Shown: piece by piece, positions 25,058 to 35,669 of the stretch
Numbering within the stretch: the first letter of the stretch is position 1
Layout: each line of letters opens with the position of its first letter
NCBI RefSeq assembly: GCF_028463845.1
Contig: NZ_CP116805.1
Coordinates: 2,170,001 to 2,234,000 of the forward strand
From: Gimibacter soli
GTDB taxonomy: Bacteria > Pseudomonadota > Alphaproteobacteria > Sphingomonadales > Kordiimonadaceae
Reading direction: 5' to 3'
DNA: 64,000 bases
Position numbers and translations under genes: made by a program
The notes under the pieces: model-generated
The model's input: the letters and a program-made list of their open reading frames with translations, nothing else
Told to the model about the DNA's origin: nothing
Databases searched by the model: none

Positions 25058-26434
25058 TCAAAAGACATCCGCGCGGGCTGTGAACAATTGTTCCATCCGT
25101 TTTACGGCCTCGGAAAGCGCCAGGATAATTGCCCTGTCGCCGGCATGGATCATGGTATCGGCGTGCGGCACGATACATTCGTCTCCGCGCACGATCATCC
25201 CGAATTTTATCTCGCCGTGCAGGCGCAGGTCACCGATTGTCTTGCCGACGATATCGGAGCCCTCAAGGATCTCGGCTTCGATGATCTCGGCCTCCCCGTC
25301 GCGCACGCTGTAAAGGTCGCGGATACGGCCGCGGCGGATATGCCGCACGATGGACGAAACCGTCGTCTCGCGCGGGTCCAGTGCCACATCGATATTGAGC
25401 GTGCCGACAAGCCCGCCGTAGATCGGGTTGTTCAAAAGCGTGATCGCATGCGGGCAGCCCTGCTGCTTCGCGAGAAGGGCCGTCAGGATATTCACCTCGT
25501 CATCGTCGGCTACAGTCACGATCGTGTCTGCCTGCCCTACCCGCGCTTCCTGCAGGATTTCCTTCGCAAGGGCATCGCCGTTGATGACGATGGCGTTGGT
25601 CATGCGCTCGGCGATATAGGCCGCACGTTCCGGATTATGTTCGATGATGCGCAGGTTCGGCGGGTTCGGGCGCTTGTCCAGCATTTCGGCAAGGAACAGC
25701 CCGACGTTGCCGCCGCCAACGATGACGATGCGGTGCGCCGGCTTTTCCTCGTGCCCGAAAACAGCCATCGAGCGCGCGGTTTTATCGGTGTCCACGATGA
25801 TATAGACGGAATCACCAATCTGGAGCTGGTCGTCACTGCGCGGCACGAACATCTTGTTATCGCGCACCACAGCGGCGACGGTCGTTTGCAGGTTCGGGAA
25901 CAGTTCGGTCAGCTGGCGCAGCGGCGTATCCACCACGGGGCAGCGGTGATCGAGCGTCAGGCCAATGAGGCGCACTTTGCCCTTGGCGAACGGCACCATG
26001 TTGAAGGCGCCCGGCACATCGAGCCGGCGGATGATCGCCTCGGCCACTTCGCGTTCGGGCGAGATGATCACATCGATCGGCATATGATCGCGCGAGAACA
26101 AATCCGCATAATCGGGCTTCAGATAAGCCTGATTACGGATGCGAGCAACCTTGGTCGGGATACTGAACAGCGAGCTTGCCACCTGACACGCCACCATATT
26201 CACTTCATCCGACCAGGTAACGGCAACCAGAAGGTCGGCGTCTGCCGCCCCTGCCCGTTCGAGCATCTTGGGGTCTGAGGCGTGGCCGACCATGGCCTGC
26301 ACATCAAGTGAATCCGAAATCTTCCGGATAAGCTCCGGCGCCCGATCGATCACCGTCACATCGTTGGACTGGCTGGACAGGTGTTTGGCGATGTTGAAGC
26401 CGACTTGGCCGGCGCCGCAAACGATCACTTTCAT
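25058..26434 (-). CDS. trkA: Trk system potassium uptake protein TrkA
   Basis: 458 residues made of two RCK modules. Each has an NAD-binding Rossmann motif: CGAGQVG near 6-12 and VGGGNVG near 240, each followed by a TrkA-C domain. It is the cytosolic NAD(H)-binding regulatory subunit that gates the TrkH/TrkG potassium channel. It lies 27 bases after ntrX on the same strand, the conserved alphaproteobacterial order ntrX-trkA-hfq. Confidence 0.96.
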   Translation of the reverse strand: MKVIVCGAGQVGFNIAKHLSSQSNDVTVIDRAPELIRKISDSLDVQAMVGHASDPKMLERAGAADADLLVAVTWSDEVNMVACQVASSLFSIPTKVARIRNQAYLKPDYADLFSRDHMPIDVIISPEREVAEAIIRRLDVPGAFNMVPFAKGKVRLIGLTLDHRCPVVDTPLRQLTELFPNLQTTVAAVVRDNKMFVPRSDDQLQIGDSVYIIVDTDKTARSMAVFGHEEKPAHRIVIVGGGNVGLFLAEMLDKRPNPPNLRIIEHNPERAAYIAERMTNAIVINGDALAKEILQEARVGQADTIVTVADDDEVNILTALLAKQQGCPHAITLLNNPIYGGLVGTLNIDVALDPRETTVSSIVRHIRRGRIRDLYSVRDGEAEIIEAEILEGSDIVGKTIGDLRLHGEIKFGMIVRGDECIVPHADTMIHAGDRAIILALSEAVKRMEQLFTARADVF

Positions 26435-26461
26435 GGGAAGACCCTGACTGTGGAAACTCTA

Positions 26462-27850
26462 TCAGTTGATATCGCCGGCCTTGCCGGATGCCAAGCCAAG
26501 AGACTTGAGTTTTCTGTGAAGCGCCGAGCGCTCCATGCCGATAAAGGCGGCAGTGCGCGAGATATTGCCACTGAAACGGCTGATCTGCACCTTCAGATAT
26601 TCCCGCTCGAACGCTTCACGCGCTTCCTTCAGGGGGCTTGTCATGATGGCGCCGTCGTTATTGTTACGGAAAAGATCGGCAGAATCAGACCTTACCTCGC
26701 TTGGCAACTGATCGATGGAGATCTCTTCATGCGGATCCTCGGGGCCCATGATCACCACGCGCTCGATGATATTCTTCAACTGGCGCACGTTGCCGGGCCA
26801 ATTATAGGACTGCAGTGCCGCCATGGCTTCATCCGTCAGCGCACGGCGTGGGCGACCGGTGGCGTCGGCAAGTGTTTCGAGGAAGAAGCGAGCCAGAAGC
26901 GGGATATCTTCACGCCGCTCGGTAAGCGCCGGGATCATCAGCGGCACCACATTCAGGCGGTGATACAGGTCTTCCCGGAAACGACCGTTCTCGATCTCGG
27001 TGACGAGCGTTTTGGAAGTGGCGGAAATCACCCGTACATCAACGCGCACGCCAGTGTTGCCGCCAACACGTTCGAACGCCTGATCCGTCAGCACCCGCAG
27101 GATTTTCGCCTGGGTCGGCAGCGGCATGTCGGCCACTTCATCAATGAAAAGCGTGCCGCCGTGGGCGCGCTCGAAGAAGCCGGTTTTCACCACGCCGCCG
27201 TTCTGCTCCACACCGAACAGTTCCTGTTCCATGCGGTGGGGCTCCATCGAGGCGGCACTTACCACAATGAAGGGGCCATGGGCGCGCTGCGACCGGGCAT
27301 GGATCACCCGGGCAGCCACTTCCTTGCCCGAGCCCGAGGGGCCGTGGATCAGGACACGGCTGTTGGTGCCGGCGACCTTCTCGATCACATGACGCACGTT
27401 ATTGAGGGGCGCTGACTTGCCCGTCAGCTCCACCACGAGCGCGGCGCGCTTTTTGAGTTCCTCGTTTTCCCGGCGCAGGCGCTCGGCTTCAGTCGCCCGG
27501 CGCACGGTGAGGAGAAGATGATCGGCTTCGAACGGCTTTTCGATAAAGTCGTAGGCGCCCTTCTTTATGGCAGCCACAGCAGTTTCGATGTTGCCGTGGC
27601 CGCTGATCATGATGACCGGCAGGTCGCGGTGGCGTGTCTTCACCAGCTCCAGCAGTTCAAGCCCGTCAAGCTTGCTGCCCTGCAGCCAGATATCAAGGAC
27701 CATCAGAGACGGCAGCCGTTTCTCGATTTCGTCGAGGGCGCTTTCGCTATCATATGCGGTGCGCGTCTGATAGCCCTCGTCCTCGAGGATGCCCGAGATC
27801 AGATCCCGGATATCGGCTTCGTCATCAATGATCAGAATATCGAGCGCCAT
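26462..27850 (-). CDS. ntrX: nitrogen/redox response regulator NtrX
   Basis: 462 residues: receiver domain (phospho-acceptor D53 in LMVLDIWLQG), AAA+ domain (Walker A GPSGSGKE at 170-177, Walker B GTLFIDEVAD) and a Fis-type HTH at the C-terminus (ISRTAAFIGMERSALHRKL). The GAFTGA loop that contacts sigma-54 is absent; the equivalent place reads FGVEQNGGVVKTGFFERA. It may therefore act on sigma-70 promoters rather than as a classical sigma-54 activator. It follows ntrY by 26 bases. Confidence 0.95.
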   Translation of the reverse strand: MALDILIIDDEADIRDLISGILEDEGYQTRTAYDSESALDEIEKRLPSLMVLDIWLQGSKLDGLELLELVKTRHRDLPVIMISGHGNIETAVAAIKKGAYDFIEKPFEADHLLLTVRRATEAERLRRENEELKKRAALVVELTGKSAPLNNVRHVIEKVAGTNSRVLIHGPSGSGKEVAARVIHARSQRAHGPFIVVSAASMEPHRMEQELFGVEQNGGVVKTGFFERAHGGTLFIDEVADMPLPTQAKILRVLTDQAFERVGGNTGVRVDVRVISATSKTLVTEIENGRFREDLYHRLNVVPLMIPALTERREDIPLLARFFLETLADATGRPRRALTDEAMAALQSYNWPGNVRQLKNIIERVVIMGPEDPHEEISIDQLPSEVRSDSADLFRNNNDGAIMTSPLKEAREAFEREYLKVQISRFSGNISRTAAFIGMERSALHRKLKSLGLASGKAGDIN

Positions 27851-27876
27851 AGCGTCTCCGTCTCCTCCGTTCAGTC

Positions 27877-30225
27877 TTATTCAGCGGCTTCTTCATGCCC
27901 GCCTTGCCGGTCCAGCCGTTTCCTGAGTGCGGCGCGCGACAGACTGACTGTCGCAACGGCACCCAGCGGGCGCTGGTCAGCAATGCGGACGGTGCCGCCA
28001 TGTTCCTCGACAATACGGCGAACAATGGCGAGGCCGAGGCCTGTACCTTTCACCCGCGTTGTCACATAGGGTTCCATCAGCCGGTCTTTCTGGTCCTGCG
28101 GCAGGCCCATGCCATTGTCGGTGACCAGAATTTCAATGAGGTCCTCTGTTGCATTGATGCTGACATGTACCTGTCCGGGTTCCAGCGTATCGCTGCCGGA
28201 TGCCCGGTCGCGCTCCATCCGGCTTTCAATCGATTCCGCTGCATTCTTCAGGAGGTTGGTGAAAGCCTGCCCCAGAAGGCGGCCGTCACAGTCGATGACG
28301 AGCGGTTCTTCGGGCAGATTCGCAAGGAAATTGACCTGCGGCCACGATACGTTCTGCAGGAACACGGCCTGACGCACCACATCGACGATATCAGTTTCCT
28401 TGAAGAGAGGTGCGGGCATGCGGGCGAAGGACGAGAATTCATCCACCATGCGACGAAGGTCCCCCACCTGCCGGATGATCGTATCCGTGCACTGGCTGAA
28501 AACAGCCGGGTCGGTGGTGATTTCCTTCAGATACTTGCGCTTCAGCCGCTCGGCCGAAAGCTGGATCGGCGTCAATGGGTTCTTGATTTCATGTGCGATG
28601 CGACGGGCGACATCGGCCCAGGCGGCGGTGCGCTGGTCGGCCAGCTGTTCGGTCAGGTCATCGAAGGTGACCACGAAGCCGCCAACGGGCGCGCCCTCGC
28701 TGGTGCGATCCACCGAAACTCGGGCTAGAAGCGTGCGTTTGCTGTCGCCCACGTCGATCTGCACCTGGCCCTGCACTGTGTCGCTTTTGCCCTCGACCGT
28801 CTGGTCAAGAAGCGCGGCGAAGGCGGGGAAGGCCTCATCCAGCCGGCGACCGAGCATCACGTCAATCTCGACACCCAGAAGGGCCGCCGCTGACTTGTTC
28901 GGCAGGAAGATGCGTCGTTCGCTATCAAGGCCGATCACGCCAGCCGAAACGCCTGCGAGCACTTCTTCAAGGAAGCGGCGGCGATCATCAAGCTCGCGGT
29001 TGGCGGTAATCAGGTCCGCCTGATGGCGAGCAAGCTGATCAGTCATCCGGTTAAAGGTGCGCGACAGGGTGCCGACTTCGTCGCCCGCCGTCACGCTGCG
29101 CACGCGTGCCGTCAGGTCACCCGCCCCTACCCGCTCGGCAGCGTCTACAAGTTCAGAGAGCGGATTGAACAGCCGGCCGGAGAACCAGAGACCAATCCAG
29201 ATGGCAGCAAGCAGGATCAGCAGCGATACGATGATGAAGACCACGCTGAACTGCAGCTGCACATTGCTGCGGCGGCCTTCAAGGTTGTCATAGTCCGCCA
29301 CGGCGTTGCGGGTGGCTTCCAGATAGCCCACCACCTGCGGGTTCAGGTCCCGCGCCACATACAGATATGTCGGACGCAAGAAGGATGACAGGCGGATCAT
29401 GCCGATGATCGTGTTGTCTGCCGCGTTCGAGGCAATGAAGGCTTCACCCTCGCGCACGCGGTTGATCATCTCGACCTCGAAACGCTGTGTGCGGAAATCG
29501 AGCCCGGAAGTGGCACGGGCGAGCACGGAGCCCTCACCATCGCGGTCCTCGATCAGCATGACTTCAGACAGGAGCCGGGTGGAAAGTGCGGTATCCGCCA
29601 CACGCTGCACGGTCAGTTGGTCAAACTGCTGGCTGGGCGACAGGCGGTTGAAGGCAAGCGCGATGGCCAGCATGTCCTTCTCGATCGTCGAGCGATGCTC
29701 GATGAGATAGGTTTCCGCGACTTCGAGCGAGTTATTGAGCGTGGAGCGAACCTTTTCGCTGAACCAGGTCTGGATGCCGAACTCAAGAAAAAGGCTCGAG
29801 AAAACGGCCATGATGATCGGCGGGACAATCGCGATCCCCATGAAGAAACCGATCATGCGGGTATGCAGTTTGGAGCCAGCCGCATTGGCCTTGCGCGCGA
29901 TCCAGAAGCGCACAAACCAGCGCCCGATGGAGGCGCCAAGGGCAAGGAGAAGTGCCAGATTCACATAAAGTAGCACCGTCATGGTGCGGCCACTGGTGGC
30001 CTCAAGCGGCGTACCCTTGCGGCTCATGGCGACATAGGTAACGACTGCGGCGATAACAGCGAGGACGGAGAGGGCGATTTCAAGCCTGCCGCCGAAATTC
30101 ACCCGGCGCGACCAAAGAAGGAACCGCGCCACTCGCCGGCTTGGCAGCTTCGGCGAGAGGTCCATCAGGTCTTTCTTTTGCCGGGGCTTGCGCTGGCCGG
30201 CAGCTTCAGGCGAATTCGGTTCCAT
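27877..30225 (-). CDS. ntrY: sensor histidine kinase NtrY
   Basis: 782 residues. There are hydrophobic spans near 45-70, 80-105, 125-150 and about 325-350 with a periplasmic sensor region between the last two. HAMP (about 350-405) and PAS (about 415-520) follow, then the kinase core with phospho-accepting His545 in RIAHEIKNPL and the ATP domain (TDNGMGLP, GTGLGLAI). It phosphorylates NtrX and is linked to nitrogen, redox and envelope control. It lies 71 bases downstream of ntrC. Confidence 0.95.
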   Translation of the reverse strand: MEPNSPEAAGQRKPRQKKDLMDLSPKLPSRRVARFLLWSRRVNFGGRLEIALSVLAVIAAVVTYVAMSRKGTPLEATSGRTMTVLLYVNLALLLALGASIGRWFVRFWIARKANAAGSKLHTRMIGFFMGIAIVPPIIMAVFSSLFLEFGIQTWFSEKVRSTLNNSLEVAETYLIEHRSTIEKDMLAIALAFNRLSPSQQFDQLTVQRVADTALSTRLLSEVMLIEDRDGEGSVLARATSGLDFRTQRFEVEMINRVREGEAFIASNAADNTIIGMIRLSSFLRPTYLYVARDLNPQVVGYLEATRNAVADYDNLEGRRSNVQLQFSVVFIIVSLLILLAAIWIGLWFSGRLFNPLSELVDAAERVGAGDLTARVRSVTAGDEVGTLSRTFNRMTDQLARHQADLITANRELDDRRRFLEEVLAGVSAGVIGLDSERRIFLPNKSAAALLGVEIDVMLGRRLDEAFPAFAALLDQTVEGKSDTVQGQVQIDVGDSKRTLLARVSVDRTSEGAPVGGFVVTFDDLTEQLADQRTAAWADVARRIAHEIKNPLTPIQLSAERLKRKYLKEITTDPAVFSQCTDTIIRQVGDLRRMVDEFSSFARMPAPLFKETDIVDVVRQAVFLQNVSWPQVNFLANLPEEPLVIDCDGRLLGQAFTNLLKNAAESIESRMERDRASGSDTLEPGQVHVSINATEDLIEILVTDNGMGLPQDQKDRLMEPYVTTRVKGTGLGLAIVRRIVEEHGGTVRIADQRPLGAVATVSLSRAALRKRLDRQGGHEEAAE

Positions 30226-30296
30226 TACGGCACATGATGCACGAAAGACACGGATGTTCCAGAATTATCACACTCGTGGATCGAGATTTAGCGCTA

Positions 30297-31754
30297 TCAG
30301 GCGGGACGAGCCGGCAGGTGGATATCAAGCTCGCGGATTTTCTTGCGCAGGGTGTTGCGGTTGAGCCCCAGAAGCTCTGCCGTTTTCACCTGATTGCCAC
30401 CCGTGACAGCCAGCACCTTTTGAATAAGCGGCCGTTCGACCTCGCGCAGCAGGCGCTGATAGAGGCCCGGCGGTGGCAGGCCGTCCTCATGATGGTCGAA
30501 ATACTGGTCGAGGTGCGCGCGGATGGTTTGCGACAGGTTCCCACCGGTTACCTCGGCGAGCAGACTAAGGGGCGCGCCGGAAAGTTCGGACGTCGAACGG
30601 TCAAGTTCGGTCTTGATCACATCGCCGGTGATTCGGTCTTCGGCATAAAGGGCGCATATCCGGTGCAGCAGGTTCTCAAGCTCGCGCACGTTGCCCGGCC
30701 AGTCGAAAGACATCAGTGCCCGCTTGGCGCCGTCTGTCAGTTCCTTTTGCGGCAGGCCGGCAGCCGCCGCCTTGCGCAGGAAATGATCGGCCAGATCAGG
30801 GATATCTTCCCTGCGGGACCGAAGCGGCGGCAGCGTCAGTGGCACCACATTCAGGCGGAAATAGAGGTCTTCCCGGAACTCGCCTTGCCGGACAAGGGCG
30901 CGCAGGTCCTTGTTGGTGGCCGCGATGATCCGCACGTTGGTGCGGTGGAGGGTTTGCCCGCCGACCGTGCGATATTCGCCTTCCTGCAGGACGCGCAGAA
31001 GCCGGGTCTGGGCCAGAAGCGGCATGTCGCCAATCTCGTCCAGGAAAAGCGTGCCGCCCTTGGCTTGGGCAAAGCGACCAAGTGTGCGGGTTTCTGCGCC
31101 CGTGAAGGCACCGCGTTCATGACCGAACAGTTCGCTTTCAATCAACTCCTTCGGGATCGCCGCCATATTGACCGGCACGAACGGATTTTCCCGGCGCGGG
31201 CCGTTTTCATGCAGCGCCTTGGCGACCAGCTCCTTGCCTGTGCCGCTTTCGCCCACAATCAGGACGGTGAGGTCGGTTTGAACCACGCGGGCCATGGCGC
31301 GGTAGATTTCCTGCATCGCCATGGAGCGCCCGATGAGCGGGCTGTCGTCATCGCCGCCTTGGGTGGCACTCTTCGGGCGCGCCGAAACCTTCAGCACCTT
31401 TTTCGCCACGCCGATCAGCTCGTCGATATCGAATGGTTTCGGCAGATATTCATAGGCGCCGGCGCGCGAGGCCTTCATGGCGGTTGCGAGCGTGTTTTGG
31501 GCGCTCATCACCACGACCGGTAGGTCGGGCCGCATGGCTTTCAGCTTGGGCAGAAGCTCAAGCCCGTTGCCGTTCGGCATCAGCACATCAGAAATCACCA
31601 GATCGCCCTGACCTGCACGCACCATGCGCTCAAGCTCCGGCGCGTCATCGGCCTCAAGCACCAGCCAGCCTTCCTGACGGCAGGCTTCGCTGACCACCAT
31701 GCGGATGGCGAGATCGTCGTCGGCGACAATGATGCTGGGCTTCGATCCACTCAT
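30297..31754 (-). CDS. ntrC: nitrogen regulation response regulator NtrC
   Basis: 485 residues. Receiver with D56 ([10 protein letters not shown]), AAA+ domain with Walker A GESGTGKE (168-175) and an intact sigma-54 loop GAFTGA (215-220), then a Fis HTH ([15 protein letters not shown]). Activates nitrogen-assimilation promoters with RpoN when phosphorylated by NtrB. Overlaps ntrB by four bases, so the two are coupled. Confidence 0.97.
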   Translation of the reverse strand: MSGSKPSIIVADDDLAIRMVVSEACRQEGWLVLEADDAPELERMVRAGQGDLVISDVLMPNGNGLELLPKLKAMRPDLPVVVMSAQNTLATAMKASRAGAYEYLPKPFDIDELIGVAKKVLKVSARPKSATQGGDDDSPLIGRSMAMQEIYRAMARVVQTDLTVLIVGESGTGKELVAKALHENGPRRENPFVPVNMAAIPKELIESELFGHERGAFTGAETRTLGRFAQAKGGTLFLDEIGDMPLLAQTRLLRVLQEGEYRTVGGQTLHRTNVRIIAATNKDLRALVRQGEFREDLYFRLNVVPLTLPPLRSRREDIPDLADHFLRKAAAAGLPQKELTDGAKRALMSFDWPGNVRELENLLHRICALYAEDRITGDVIKTELDRSTSELSGAPLSLLAEVTGGNLSQTIRAHLDQYFDHHEDGLPPPGLYQRLLREVERPLIQKVLAVTGGNQVKTAELLGLNRNTLRKKIRELDIHLPARPA

Positions 31755-32896
31755 TTCGGCTGATCCTCATAAAGGGGTAGCTGCACCCGGAAAACGGCGC
31801 CGCCTTCCGGGTGGTTCTCACACGTCACTGTGCCGCCCATTTCGGACACATAGCGGGCGACAAGCGCAAGGCCAAGGCCAGTGCCGCCTTCGCGCCCGCT
31901 GACGAACGGGTCGAAAATGTGGGCGCGCAGTGTTTCCGGAATGCCGGGGCCGTTGTCGCGCACGATGATTTCGATCGGCAGGCGAACACGATGGCCTTCG
32001 GCGTTGGTCAGCCAGATGCCGTGCTTATAGCTTGTTTGAACCGTAATATCTGCTTCAGAACCAGCGGCTTCCACAGCGTTCTTGATAAGGTTGATGAATA
32101 TCTGGACAAGCCTGTCACGGTCACCATTCACCGGCGGCAGCGACGGATCGAAGCGCGGGCGGATGCTGGCATGCTCGCCAAAGCCGGCCTGCGCGAGGCT
32201 CAGCACATGATCGAGCACTTCATGGATATTCACCGGCTCGAACCCGGTTGTCACCGGCATGGAGAAATGCTCCAGCTGGTCAACGAGCCCCTTGATGCGG
32301 TCCACTTCGCGGCAGATCAGTTCGGTCAGGCGGATATTTTTCTGGTCGGTCGAGCGGCCAATGAGCTGTGCGGCGCCGCGGATACCCGAAAGCGGGTTGC
32401 GGATTTCGTGCGCCAGCATCGAGGCAAGGCCGGAAACTGACCGGGCCGCCGCTTCCATATCGTCGCGTTTTTCAAGGAAAGCCGTGATGCGGCGGGGCTG
32501 CATGGTGAGAAGCACCCTGCCCGCCTCGTCAAACGGATGGGCGTGCATGTCCATCAGCTCGATATCGCCAAGCGGCGGCCGGCAGGCGACGTCATAGCTG
32601 TTGAGCGGCACGTCGTCGCTGATGGAGCGACCGATCAGGTCATGCGCCGCGTCGCCGATCCCGCGTAGCTCCGCGACCGGCGATCCGATCAGGCCTTCAC
32701 GGCTGCGACCGAACAATTGCTCCGTGGCACCGTATACTTCCTCGATCAGGCCGCCCGCCCCCACAAGGACGACGGATTGAACAAGGCTTGCAAGAACATC
32801 ATCAGGCGGTGTCCGGATATCCGAACAGACATCGAAGGAATGACCGGGTCTGTTACCTGCCTGCGTCAACACCGTCAGGCCGCCATCTGGTCGCAA
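31751..32896 (-). CDS. ntrB: nitrogen regulation sensor kinase NtrB
   Basis: 381 residues, soluble: PAS domain (about 35-140), dimerisation/phospho-acceptor with His163 ([13 protein letters not shown]), and ATPase domain ([21 protein letters not shown]). Interacts with PII proteins to phosphorylate or dephosphorylate NtrC according to nitrogen state. Its 5' end overlaps the dusB 3' end by 22 bases; the dusB-ntrBC operon is common in this class. Confidence 0.95.
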   Translation of the reverse strand: MRPDGGLTVLTQAGNRPGHSFDVCSDIRTPPDDVLASLVQSVVLVGAGGLIEEVYGATEQLFGRSREGLIGSPVAELRGIGDAAHDLIGRSISDDVPLNSYDVACRPPLGDIELMDMHAHPFDEAGRVLLTMQPRRITAFLEKRDDMEAAARSVSGLASMLAHEIRNPLSGIRGAAQLIGRSTDQKNIRLTELICREVDRIKGLVDQLEHFSMPVTTGFEPVNIHEVLDHVLSLAQAGFGEHASIRPRFDPSLPPVNGDRDRLVQIFINLIKNAVEAAGSEADITVQTSYKHGIWLTNAEGHRVRLPIEIIVRDNGPGIPETLRAHIFDPFVSGREGGTGLGLALVARYVSEMGGTVTCENHPEGGAVFRVQLPLYEDQPK

Positions 32897-33882
32897 AGCG
32901 GCAGATAGAATTCGCGGAGCGCGGCGCGGACTTCATCCGGGTCGTCCATCTGGTTCATGCCGTTGCGGAACTCGGCGCTGTCGCGCAGGCCCTTGGTGTA
33001 CCAGCCGAGATGCTTGCGCGCCATGCGTACCCCGCCCTGCGTGCCATAATGCACAAGCATGGCGTCATAATGTTCCATGATGGCATTGAACTGGGTTTCT
33101 AGGTCGGGGTCCGGCAGGCGTTCGCCCGTGCGGATATAATGCATGGCCTGGGCAATGAACCACGGGCGGCCATAGGTGCCACGGCCGATCATCACGCCGT
33201 CAGCGCCGCTGTCTGCCAGTGCCTGATCGATATCCTCGAACGTATTGATATCGCCGTTCACGATCACGGGCACATTCACGGCGTCCTTCACGCGGGCAAC
33301 CTTCTTCCAGTCGGCACTGCCGCGATACATCTGGCAGCGCGTGCGGCCATGTACGGTGATCATCTTGATGCCAAGCTGTTCGGCGATTTTGGCAAGCTCC
33401 GGCGCGTTCAGGCTGTTATCATCCCAGCCAAGGCGCATTTTCAACGTCACTGGCAGCTTGACGGCATTGACGGTGGCCTCGATGAGCGAACCCGCATGGT
33501 CCAGATCGCGCATCAGCGCCGAACCTGCGTGGCCGTTCACCACCTTTTTCACCGGGCAGCCCATATTGATATCGATGATGGCAGCGCCGCCATCTTCGTT
33601 CAGGCGCGCAGCTTCCGCCATACGGACGCCTTCGCAGCCGGCAAGCTGCACCGAAATCGGGAACTCTTCAGCGCCGATTTCAGCCTGCTTGATCGACTTG
33701 GTGGTCGAGCGGATCATCGCTTCCGAAGCGATCATTTCCGATACCACAAGGCCCGCGCCAAAGGCTTTGACCTGCCGGCGGAACGGTAGGTCGGTCACGC
33801 CCGACATGGGGGCAAGGATCACGGGCTCTTTGATTTCGAGCGGGCCGATGTTAATAGGCTTCAGTGCCATTCTTTCACTCAT
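32875..33882 (-). CDS. dusB: tRNA-dihydrouridine synthase DusB
   Basis: 335 residues, FMN-binding TIM barrel. [13 protein letters not shown] opens the family signature, and the catalytic Cys109 is in [10 protein letters not shown], followed by VHGRTR and VNGDI. It reduces uridine to dihydrouridine in the D-loop of tRNAs with NADPH. First gene of the dusB-ntrB-ntrC operon. It is divergent from ispDF with only about 31 bases between starts, so the promoters must overlap coding sequence. ATG 33870 is an alternative start. Confidence 0.95.
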   Translation of the reverse strand: MSERMALKPINIGPLEIKEPVILAPMSGVTDLPFRRQVKAFGAGLVVSEMIASEAMIRSTTKSIKQAEIGAEEFPISVQLAGCEGVRMAEAARLNEDGGAAIIDINMGCPVKKVVNGHAGSALMRDLDHAGSLIEATVNAVKLPVTLKMRLGWDDNSLNAPELAKIAEQLGIKMITVHGRTRCQMYRGSADWKKVARVKDAVNVPVIVNGDINTFEDIDQALADSGADGVMIGRGTYGRPWFIAQAMHYIRTGERLPDPDLETQFNAIMEHYDAMLVHYGTQGGVRMARKHLGWYTKGLRDSAEFRNGMNQMDDPDEVRAALREFYLPLCDQMAA

Positions 33883-33913
33883 ACGCTTCAGTGCCTAAAA
33901 TTTGGGCAACCTT

Positions 33914-35104
33914 ATGCCAGAAACATTGATGGATTGCCAGCCTTTGATTGCGGATCAGCCCGCAATCGTTCTCGTGTGCGCGGGCCGTGGCCAGCGTGCT
34001 GGCGAAGGCCTGCCGAAACAGTATCGCCTGCTTGCTGGCGAACCCGTTGTGCGCCGCACCCTGAAGGCGCTGCGGGCTGCCTTGCCATTGGCCTATATCC
34101 AGCCGGTTATTCATCCTGATGACGCCGAACTTTTCGCTTCGGCAGCACAGGGAATCGACGGCATTCTGGTGCCAGCGCCCGGCGGTGCAACCCGTCAGGC
34201 CAGTGTCTTGGCCGGACTTGCGGCCCTTGAGGCTTTGTCGCCAGCGTTGGTGCTTGTTCATGATGCCGCGCGACCCTTCGTTACCACCGGTCTCGTAAAC
34301 GGCGTCCTAACAGCATTGCAGAATGGTGCCGCAGCTGTTGTCCCGGGTGTGGCGATTGTTGACAGCATCCGCCGTGACGCGAAGGGCGGGACAGCGCCGG
34401 TTGACCGCAGCGGGCTTTACCGGGTGCAAACGCCGCAAGGCTTCACTTTCGCCGACCTGCTTTCCGCCCACCGCGCTGTAGCAGGCGAGGACCTGAGCGA
34501 CGATGCGACGGTCATGGAACGTGCCGGGCATGCCGTCGCCATCTCTGGGGGCGATGCCAACAATATCAAGCTGACCCTCGCGGAGGATTTCGTGCTCGCC
34601 GAAAAGCAGATCATCAGCGCCCTCGCCGACGTGCGCACCGGCACAGGGTTTGACGTTCACCGGTTCGAGCCCGGCGATCATGTATGGCTCTGTGGTATCA
34701 AGGTGCCCTTCACCCAGAAACTGAAGGGCCATTCGGATGCCGATGTTGGCCTGCATGCCCTGACGGACGCGATCCTGATGGCGCTGGCGGACGGTGACAT
34801 CGGCTTCCATTTCCCGCCGACCGAGGCCAAATGGAAAGGTGTTTCGTCCGATACCTTCCTCACCTTCGCGCGCGACCGGGTGCTGGCGCGTGGCGGCATG
34901 ATTGCCAATGTCGGTGTCACCATTATCTGCGAGGCACCGAAACTTATGCCTTGGAAAGCGGCGATGCAGGAACGCGTGGCCGAGCTGCTGCAGATCGCCA
35001 CGGACCGTGTCAGCATCCAGGCGACCACTACCGAAAAGCTCGGCTTCACCGGACGCGGCGAAGGTATCGCGGCGCAGGCCGTGGCAACTGTCCGCCTGCC
35101 CTGA
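33914..35104 (+). CDS. ispDF: bifunctional MEP-pathway enzyme IspD/IspF
   Basis: 396 residues. The IspD half (about 15-235: CAGRGQRAGEGLPKQY, LVHDAARPFV, QTPQGF) couples CTP to methylerythritol phosphate. The IspF half (about 240-396: TGTGFDVHRF, LKGHSDADVGLHALTDAI, TTTEKLGFTGRGEGIAA) cyclises to the 2,4-cyclodiphosphate using the DxH metal site. The fused form is typical of alphaproteobacteria. A TTG at 33902 would add four residues. Starts the forward run ispDF-pgpA-cinA. Confidence 0.96.
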   Translation: MPETLMDCQPLIADQPAIVLVCAGRGQRAGEGLPKQYRLLAGEPVVRRTLKALRAALPLAYIQPVIHPDDAELFASAAQGIDGILVPAPGGATRQASVLAGLAALEALSPALVLVHDAARPFVTTGLVNGVLTALQNGAAAVVPGVAIVDSIRRDAKGGTAPVDRSGLYRVQTPQGFTFADLLSAHRAVAGEDLSDDATVMERAGHAVAISGGDANNIKLTLAEDFVLAEKQIISALADVRTGTGFDVHRFEPGDHVWLCGIKVPFTQKLKGHSDADVGLHALTDAILMALADGDIGFHFPPTEAKWKGVSSDTFLTFARDRVLARGGMIANVGVTIICEAPKLMPWKAAMQERVAELLQIATDRVSIQATTTEKLGFTGRGEGIAAQAVATVRLP

Positions 35105-35115
35105 AAGGACGTGCG

Positions 35116-35619
35116 ATGAAACAAAGCCTCGGCGCATGGGACGACCGTTACAAAAGCCTCGCTTTCTGGATTGCTACATTCTTTGGCTCTGGCCTCCTGA
35201 AGCCGGCCCCCGGCACATGGGGCAGCCTTGCCGGGCTTGCAGCGGGCATGCTGCTGATTGCCGCAGGCATCGATGAAGCCCAGCTTATCGGCTTCATCGC
35301 GGCCCTGACGATCGCCGGATCAAAGGCGATCAATGCCATAGAAGCGAAGACCGGCATTCATGACGCGCCAGAGATCGTGATCGATGAAGTTGCCGGCATC
35401 TGGATTGCGCTCCTCCCGGTGATGGCAATGGGCATCACCTGGCAGGAAGCTGCCGCCGCCTTCACCCTGTTTCGCCTTTTCGATATCTGGAAGCCCTGGC
35501 CGATCAGCTGGATCGACCGGCATGTTCATGGCGGGTTCGGCGTGATGGCGGATGATCTTGTCGCCGGTATCCTTGCGGCGATCATACTTGTTATCATTCA
35601 CCCGTATCTTGGGATGTAA
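35116..35619 (+). CDS. pgpA: phosphatidylglycerophosphatase A
   Basis: 167 residues, membrane protein. KPAPGTWGSLAG near the N-terminus and IVIDEVAGIWIAL then RLFDIWKPWPISWID and GGFGVMADDLVAG are the PgpA motifs with the acidic metal-binding residues. It dephosphorylates phosphatidylglycerol-phosphate to phosphatidylglycerol. AAAGGA lies six bases before ATG 35116, 11 bases after ispDF. Confidence 0.95.
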   Translation: MKQSLGAWDDRYKSLAFWIATFFGSGLLKPAPGTWGSLAGLAAGMLLIAAGIDEAQLIGFIAALTIAGSKAINAIEAKTGIHDAPEIVIDEVAGIWIALLPVMAMGITWQEAAAAFTLFRLFDIWKPWPISWIDRHVHGGFGVMADDLVAGILAAIILVIIHPYLGM

Positions 35620-35669
35620 TGATACAGTTCCTGAATTGTCTGTGGTCCTGCCCTTAGTGGATATGTGAG

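Noticed and set aside
34307-35137. Long reverse-strand ORFs across ispDF, and similar long antisense ORFs across pdhABC, eno, ntrC and hflX
   Set aside because: They mirror strongly conserved genes, have no family motifs, and arise from codon bias in GC-rich coding DNA.
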